58,688 nt of DNA, taken from assembly GCF_018449655.1 (NCBI RefSeq), contig NZ_JAAVUX010000025.1:1-58688 (forward strand), written 5' to 3'. The DNA comes from Pseudomonas sp. dw_358. GTDB lineage: Bacteria > Pseudomonadota > Gammaproteobacteria > Pseudomonadales > Pseudomonadaceae. The position numbers were made by a program, and so were the translations under genes. Under the pieces are notes generated by a model, which saw nothing but the letters and a program-made list of their open reading frames with translations, was not told the origin of the DNA and did no database searches. Positions 55,230 to 58,688 of the stretch are shown in pieces (the stretch's first letter is position 1; each line of letters starts with the position of its first letter).

Positions 55230-56744
55230 TCAGTGGTAGTAGCCCGGGCCACGCAGGTTGATGTGCTCGTCGGGCAGCAGCGGCAGGTTTTGCTGGGCCA
55301 GCGGCAGACGCTCCAGCCCTTGGCGCAGGATTGATTCCAGGCTTTTGTAACTGCATGCGCCCAGTGCCAGCGCACGCTGGCACGCGGCTTCCAGCCGCGC
55401 TTCGCCGTGCTGTTTGCTCAGGCGCAGGATGCCCAGGCAGGCGCGGAAGCCGTGCTGTGGGTGGATTTGGCGTTCGAGGATGTAGGCGAAAACGCCAGCG
55501 GTGTTAGGCCCGGTCTGCTCTGCCCAGCGGATCAGCCGTTGCGGCGTCCACTCAGCATGTTCGCGGTGGCTCTTGGGCATGTGCTCGGTTTGGGTGGTGT
55601 GCCGGCCTTTATGCAGCGAGCGCAGGTGGCTGGCCACGCGCTGGTTGGCGTGGAAGCACTCGACGGTCTGGGCGGTGAGTCGTACCTCTAGTTGGTGCTT
55701 CACCAGCTGGTACGGCACCGAGTAGAAGTGGCCATCGACCTCGACGTGGTAGTCGATATGGACTCGCACTTTTTTCCATTCGGCATAGACGTACGGGTGT
55801 TCCGGCAGCCCTTGCAGGGCCGGTTGGTCGAGGGCCTCGAAGGCTGACCGGCGTGAGCCGGGTAGCTTTTTGAAGGGCTTGTGGTTGAGGCGATCCAGCA
55901 GCAGCGCGATGGCTGTATTGAGTTCGCCAAGCGAGAAGAACTGGCGGTTGCGCAGCACGGCGAGGATCCAACGCTCGACGATCTGGACGCCGACTTCGAC
56001 CTTGGCTTTGTCCTTGGGCTTGCGCGAGCGAGCAGGCAAGACGGCGACGCCGTAATGCTCGGCCAGATCGCGATAGCTGGGGTTGATATCCGGCTCGTAA
56101 CGGTGCGCTTTAGTCACGCCACTACGCAGATTATCGGGCACCAGGATCTGCGTTGTGCCGCCGAAAAAAGCAAAGCATCGGACGTGCGAGCCCAGCCAGT
56201 CGGGCAGTTTCTGCGACCAGGTGGCCTCGGCAAAGTTGTAGCTGGACGCGCCGAGAACGGCGACGAAGATCTGAGCCTGACGGATCTCGCCCATTTGCCG
56301 ATCGATGACCGGCGCTGTTTGCCCGGCGTAATCGACGAACAGCTTTTCGCCAGCACGATGCTCCTGGCGCATGACCACGTCGACTTTGGCGGCCCAAAGG
56401 CGGTAGTGCTCGCAGAACCAGCTGTATTGGAAGCCTTGCGGGTGAGCGAGTCGATATTCCTGCCAGAGCAAGGCCAAAGTGACGCCGGGGCGGCGCAACT
56501 CCGCGTGTACCCACGCCCAGTCAGGCATTGGGCGCTGGTCGGTCGGCATTGGCGCTGCCGGTGGAAACAGCCGTCGATTCAACTCCGCGTCAGAAATATC
56601 GATGGGCCACTGAAGCCCACTGGCAGCGAACCGGCAAAGGTAATCCCCTGCACTCGAATGGCCGATGGATAAGCTGGCGGCGATCTTGCGCACGGACAGG
56701 CCGGCGTCGAACTTTAGGCGTAGTACCTCTCGGATTTTACGCAT
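55230..56744 (-). CDS. istA: IS21-family transposase IstA
   Basis: DDE transposase. From the ATG at 56744 (MRKIREVLRLKFDAG; GGAG 9 nt upstream) it is 504 aa; a GTG at 56759 would add five residues. An N-terminal helix-turn-helix (SVRKIAASLSIGHSSAGDYL) precedes the rve/DDE core. Catalytic acids are likely D in LFVDYAGQTAPVI, D in LVPDNLRSGV and E in KDKAKVEVGVQIVERW. The C-terminal region resembles other IS21 transposases of Pseudomonas. Confidence 0.95.
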   Translation of the reverse strand: MRKIREVLRLKFDAGLSVRKIAASLSIGHSSAGDYLCRFAASGLQWPIDISDAELNRRLFPPAAPMPTDQRPMPDWAWVHAELRRPGVTLALLWQEYRLAHPQGFQYSWFCEHYRLWAAKVDVVMRQEHRAGEKLFVDYAGQTAPVIDRQMGEIRQAQIFVAVLGASSYNFAEATWSQKLPDWLGSHVRCFAFFGGTTQILVPDNLRSGVTKAHRYEPDINPSYRDLAEHYGVAVLPARSRKPKDKAKVEVGVQIVERWILAVLRNRQFFSLGELNTAIALLLDRLNHKPFKKLPGSRRSAFEALDQPALQGLPEHPYVYAEWKKVRVHIDYHVEVDGHFYSVPYQLVKHQLEVRLTAQTVECFHANQRVASHLRSLHKGRHTTQTEHMPKSHREHAEWTPQRLIRWAEQTGPNTAGVFAYILERQIHPQHGFRACLGILRLSKQHGEARLEAACQRALALGACSYKSLESILRQGLERLPLAQQNLPLLPDEHINLRGPGYYH

Positions 56745-56829
56745 GGATAAACGCTCCACGACGACCTCTTCGCTTCGAAAAAAGAGGTCGATAGTAGTGA
56801 ATAGTCCTGCGTTGCTGCCTGCCTGAAAG

Positions 56830-56930
56830 TGTCCGGATGGCCGTGGAATCGGTGTCCGGATGCTTGTGGAATGAGTGTCCGGATCAGCGTGGAATCAGTG
56901 TCCGGATGTCGGTGGAATGGGTGTCCGGAT
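56830..56930. repeat. Right terminal repeats of the IS21 element
   Basis: TGTCCGGAT occurs five times, at 56830, 56853, 56876, 56899 and 56922, each exactly 23 bp apart, with spacers of the GTGGAAT type. They are inverted relative to the left-end copies and lie upstream of istA, where they may also cover its promoter. Confidence 0.88.
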
Positions 56931-56946
56931 GGTCATGGAATCCCCA

Positions 56947-57165
56947 TTGGTAGGCCTCGCGATGTCCGCGATTAAAGCCTTTCTTGTACCAGGACTCGCT
57001 AACGTCCTCTAAAGCTTGCTGAAGGCATTCACGAAGCTTTTTACGCATCGGCCGACTAGACGGACTGAAATCCGCGCCCTTCAGAAGCGCCTCAATATCA
57101 CCAAGGGTCTTATTGATCGACTGGCCAGCGGCGGCGCCGCCGTCATCGTAATCAGATTTCGCCAT
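56947..57165 (-). pseudogene. 5' part of a small accessory gene interrupted by IS21
   Basis: From the ATG at 57165, behind AGGGAG, 73 codons read MAKSDYDDGGAAAGQSI to HREAYQ, where the IS begins. The sequence is charged and helical (KKLRECLQQALEDVSESW), with no recognised family. With the IS in place it reads into the terminal repeats and gains about 19 foreign residues before a stop. With the IS removed, the frame continues into 54361-54293, for a 95-aa product. As the first gene of the unknown module it may have regulatory or partner function; that is inference. Confidence 0.65.
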
Positions 57166-57595
57166 GTGCAACTCCCTTTTGGAATTCAAAACGCTACCTA
57201 CCCCGCACACTTCAGGGGGCAGTAAGTGTTAACAGTTTCCTATCAAACGCAACACCCGACACATCTACGCCTCACCTTTCTGGAGCGTTGCTATGGAAGA
57301 TCTTCCAATCTGCGCTTGCTGGCTATGCGTGAGAAGTCGACCGTCGGATAGCCCGGCCATCTGAACGGCCATGGCATTGTGCAGGTCAGTACCGATGCGG
57401 CCAAAGCGCTTGGATTTGTAGGCATCTGAATCATGTACCCAACCGACTCGATGAACACCCTCCTGCCCAAGCAAGTCCGACGAATATGCATTGCGATACC
57501 AGGTACCCCTCGTGCACCGGTAGTTCCAAGTGCCAGATGAGCGCCTAATGGCTGAGAATCCGCATTGGTCCCGCAGAGCCGTTTAGGCCACAATC
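57166..57595. other. 430-bp region without a confident gene; possible decayed ORF
   Basis: The minus strand from about 57545 to 57265 reads as coding-like sequence ending ...WYRNAYSSDLLGQEGVH then a continuous frame (KRFGRIGTDLHNAMAVQMAG) to a stop at 57265, but it has no acceptable start and frame shifts upstream. It could be the tail of a decayed gene. The bases at 57211-57264 are probably the promoter region of the small gene at 57165. No RNA gene or repeat was found. Confidence 0.3.
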
Positions 57596-58636
57596 TTGGA
57601 CACACTCAAGCGACGACAGGGAAGACTATGGTCGCCTCCGGGATTTATACCAACAGCTCAGGCGACGACCAGGTCCAGCCTCCCCTACAGCAAGCTGATG
57701 TCGACCGCATCGTGCATCCGTATCGCGGTCCCTTACTTCACCCGAGAAGATAGAATCGTTCAAGCATCATCGAGGGGAGCGAGGATAGAACTGCTAGTTG
57801 GACTGAACAAAAGCACTAACCCATCGGCTCTGCGCAAAGTCCTCGATGCGAGCAACTGCGTGGTGCGCTACTTCACTGATGGGTACCACGCAAAACTGTT
57901 CCTATTTGACGGGACTGCCATGGTGGGCTCCGCAAACCTGACCATGGGCGGAATGGCAGGTAACCGTGAAGCAGTGGTGTTGCTGGATCAACCTGGTGAT
58001 GAGGATCGGATCCGCGACCTGGAGATTTTCTTTGCCGAAGTTTGGGACAGCGCCGAGGTGCTCACCGGTCAGGTGTACAAGCAGTTCAAAGAGGCTTGGG
58101 AAAAATCATCACGCCTGCAAAGTCAGGACCTACCGTCTCAGGTCATGCTTCCGGTAGAACCTCAGACAATACTGGGGAGCAGCCAGAAAAAATCGGCCCG
58201 GGACATGTACCTGAGCGATCTTCAGAAATCGATTCATGAGCAATACCGGCCGGCATTTTCCGAAGTGGCTACCTTGCTCACAGAGCATGGCTATCGACGC
58301 TCTGAGTTTGCTGACCTTGGTATCGAGGTTGAAGTAAACCGCTTCCTCAACTGGGTACGACTTGAACATGTTAAAGGCGACGATGCATGGAGAAATGCAC
58401 CTCTGCGGTCGAAAACAGACCGGCGAGAGCTAGTGCTGACTTTTGGCAGGACCTGGGCGATCACCGAGAAACCAGACATACCGGATGACTACTTCGACCG
58501 GCTGCGAGAGCTACACACTGTGCTCGGAACCCCAGCGAGCATCGCTGGAAGCGATCGAGAACAGCTAGCCAACGCGTTGATTTGTGTCCACGCATTCAAA
58601 GTAAACGATCCACGAACCCCACGTACCGCCGGTTGA
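57596..58636 (+). CDS. Phospholipase-D-like protein, probable N-terminal frameshift
   Basis: The HKD motif is clear: YHAKLFLFD followed by GSANLTMGG, as in PLD-family nucleases and phospholipases. Only one HKD is present, so it would act as a dimer like Nuc/BfiI enzymes. The first 40 residues of this frame look non-coding. Another frame, from an ATG at 57628 with a good AGGGAAG site, reads MVASGIYTNSSGDDQVQ...LQQADVDR and then loses sense just where this frame begins IRIAVPYFTRED. A one-base change between about 57700 and 57720 would unite them. Substrate is unknown; it may belong to a restriction or defence locus continuing beyond the window. Confidence 0.7.
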   Translation: MDTLKRRQGRLWSPPGFIPTAQATTRSSLPYSKLMSTASCIRIAVPYFTREDRIVQASSRGARIELLVGLNKSTNPSALRKVLDASNCVVRYFTDGYHAKLFLFDGTAMVGSANLTMGGMAGNREAVVLLDQPGDEDRIRDLEIFFAEVWDSAEVLTGQVYKQFKEAWEKSSRLQSQDLPSQVMLPVEPQTILGSSQKKSARDMYLSDLQKSIHEQYRPAFSEVATLLTEHGYRRSEFADLGIEVEVNRFLNWVRLEHVKGDDAWRNAPLRSKTDRRELVLTFGRTWAITEKPDIPDDYFDRLRELHTVLGTPASIAGSDREQLANALICVHAFKVNDPRTPRTAG

Positions 58637-58688
58637 GACTTTGGCTTACCGTGGCATTTCCGGTGAGCAGTTCCAAGGCAGCAAGGCC

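Larger units (their letters stand above)
54362..56946 (-). mobile_element. IS21-family insertion sequence, complete
   Basis: A 2585-bp element with istA and istB read leftward. Ends are placed by matching termini, each beginning TG[C/G]GGATTCCA read inward. Each end carries copies of a terminal repeat at exact 23-bp spacing: three at the left, five at the right, in inverted orientation. Both genes are intact, so the element may be active. The flanks (GGCCATC left, TTGGTAG right) show no target duplication, which IS21 members usually leave. It interrupts a small accessory gene. Confidence 0.9.

Noticed and set aside
56830..56930. Regular repeats resembling a short CRISPR array
   Set aside because: The repeat is only 9-10 bp conserved at a 23-bp period, with spacer remnants that resemble each other, and mirrored copies lie at the other IS end. 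These are IS21 terminal repeats.
50650..58688. Integrase gene expected for a tRNA-linked island
   Set aside because: No tyrosine recombinase signature found in any frame; only the IS21 transposase is present. It may lie beyond the window.

Overview
The window is Pseudomonas chromosome, most like the P. fluorescens/P. putida side of the genus. Genes from tyrS (85) to the rpoD-linked GGDEF/EAL gene (ends 50142) follow, in content and order, the block known in P. aeruginosa between PA0668 (tyrS) and PA0574.1 (a CAU tRNA). GC-rich codon use, Vfr, AgtSR-like regulators, the MurU/AmgK recycling route and short REP-like inverted repeats fit this. Identifications come from reading sequence and motifs; no database search was run.

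Core region (1-50150). tyrS, an M23 peptidase, anmK, erpA, hemJ, an SDR, hinT, coq7, an OsmC protein and vfr come first. A leftward block follows: lipoate ligase family, trpC-trpD-trpG-trpE, gph, rpe, then a four-gene ABC importer resembling the GABA/5-aminovalerate (Agt) system, and its likely two-component regulators. Next are a DUF3530 protein, a DjlA-like co-chaperone, murU-amgK, and the rightward outer-membrane/translation operon lptD-surA-pdxA-rsmA-apaG-apaH-glpE. prkA(yeaG)-yeaH-spoVR(ycgB), cca, folK/folB, plsY, tsaD, and the rpsU, dnaG, rpoD group complete it. anmK, murU and amgK together cover most of the cytosolic MurNAc salvage route.

tRNA hotspot (50138-50650). A CAU-anticodon tRNA starts normally but stops matching a tRNA after the T-loop. 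Seventy-four bases later lies a second CAU tRNA whose anticodon loop is split by a 247-nt group I intron. P1, P2, P3, P4, P6, P7, P8 and two GNRA-capped P9 hairpins can be traced by eye. The spliced product folds as a complete tRNA with CCA encoded. This is the most unusual object in the window.

Accessory region (50650-58688). Base composition drops, most clearly between about 51.0 and 54.3 kb. It holds two leftward genes of unknown function (415 aa and about 590 aa) and a small gene split by a complete IS21-family element (istA/istB, 2585 bp, with 23-bp-period terminal repeats). Removing the IS restores an open frame that stops 15 bp before the large unknown gene. A phospholipase-D-like protein with a probable frameshift near its N-terminus closes the window. 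No integrase is visible.
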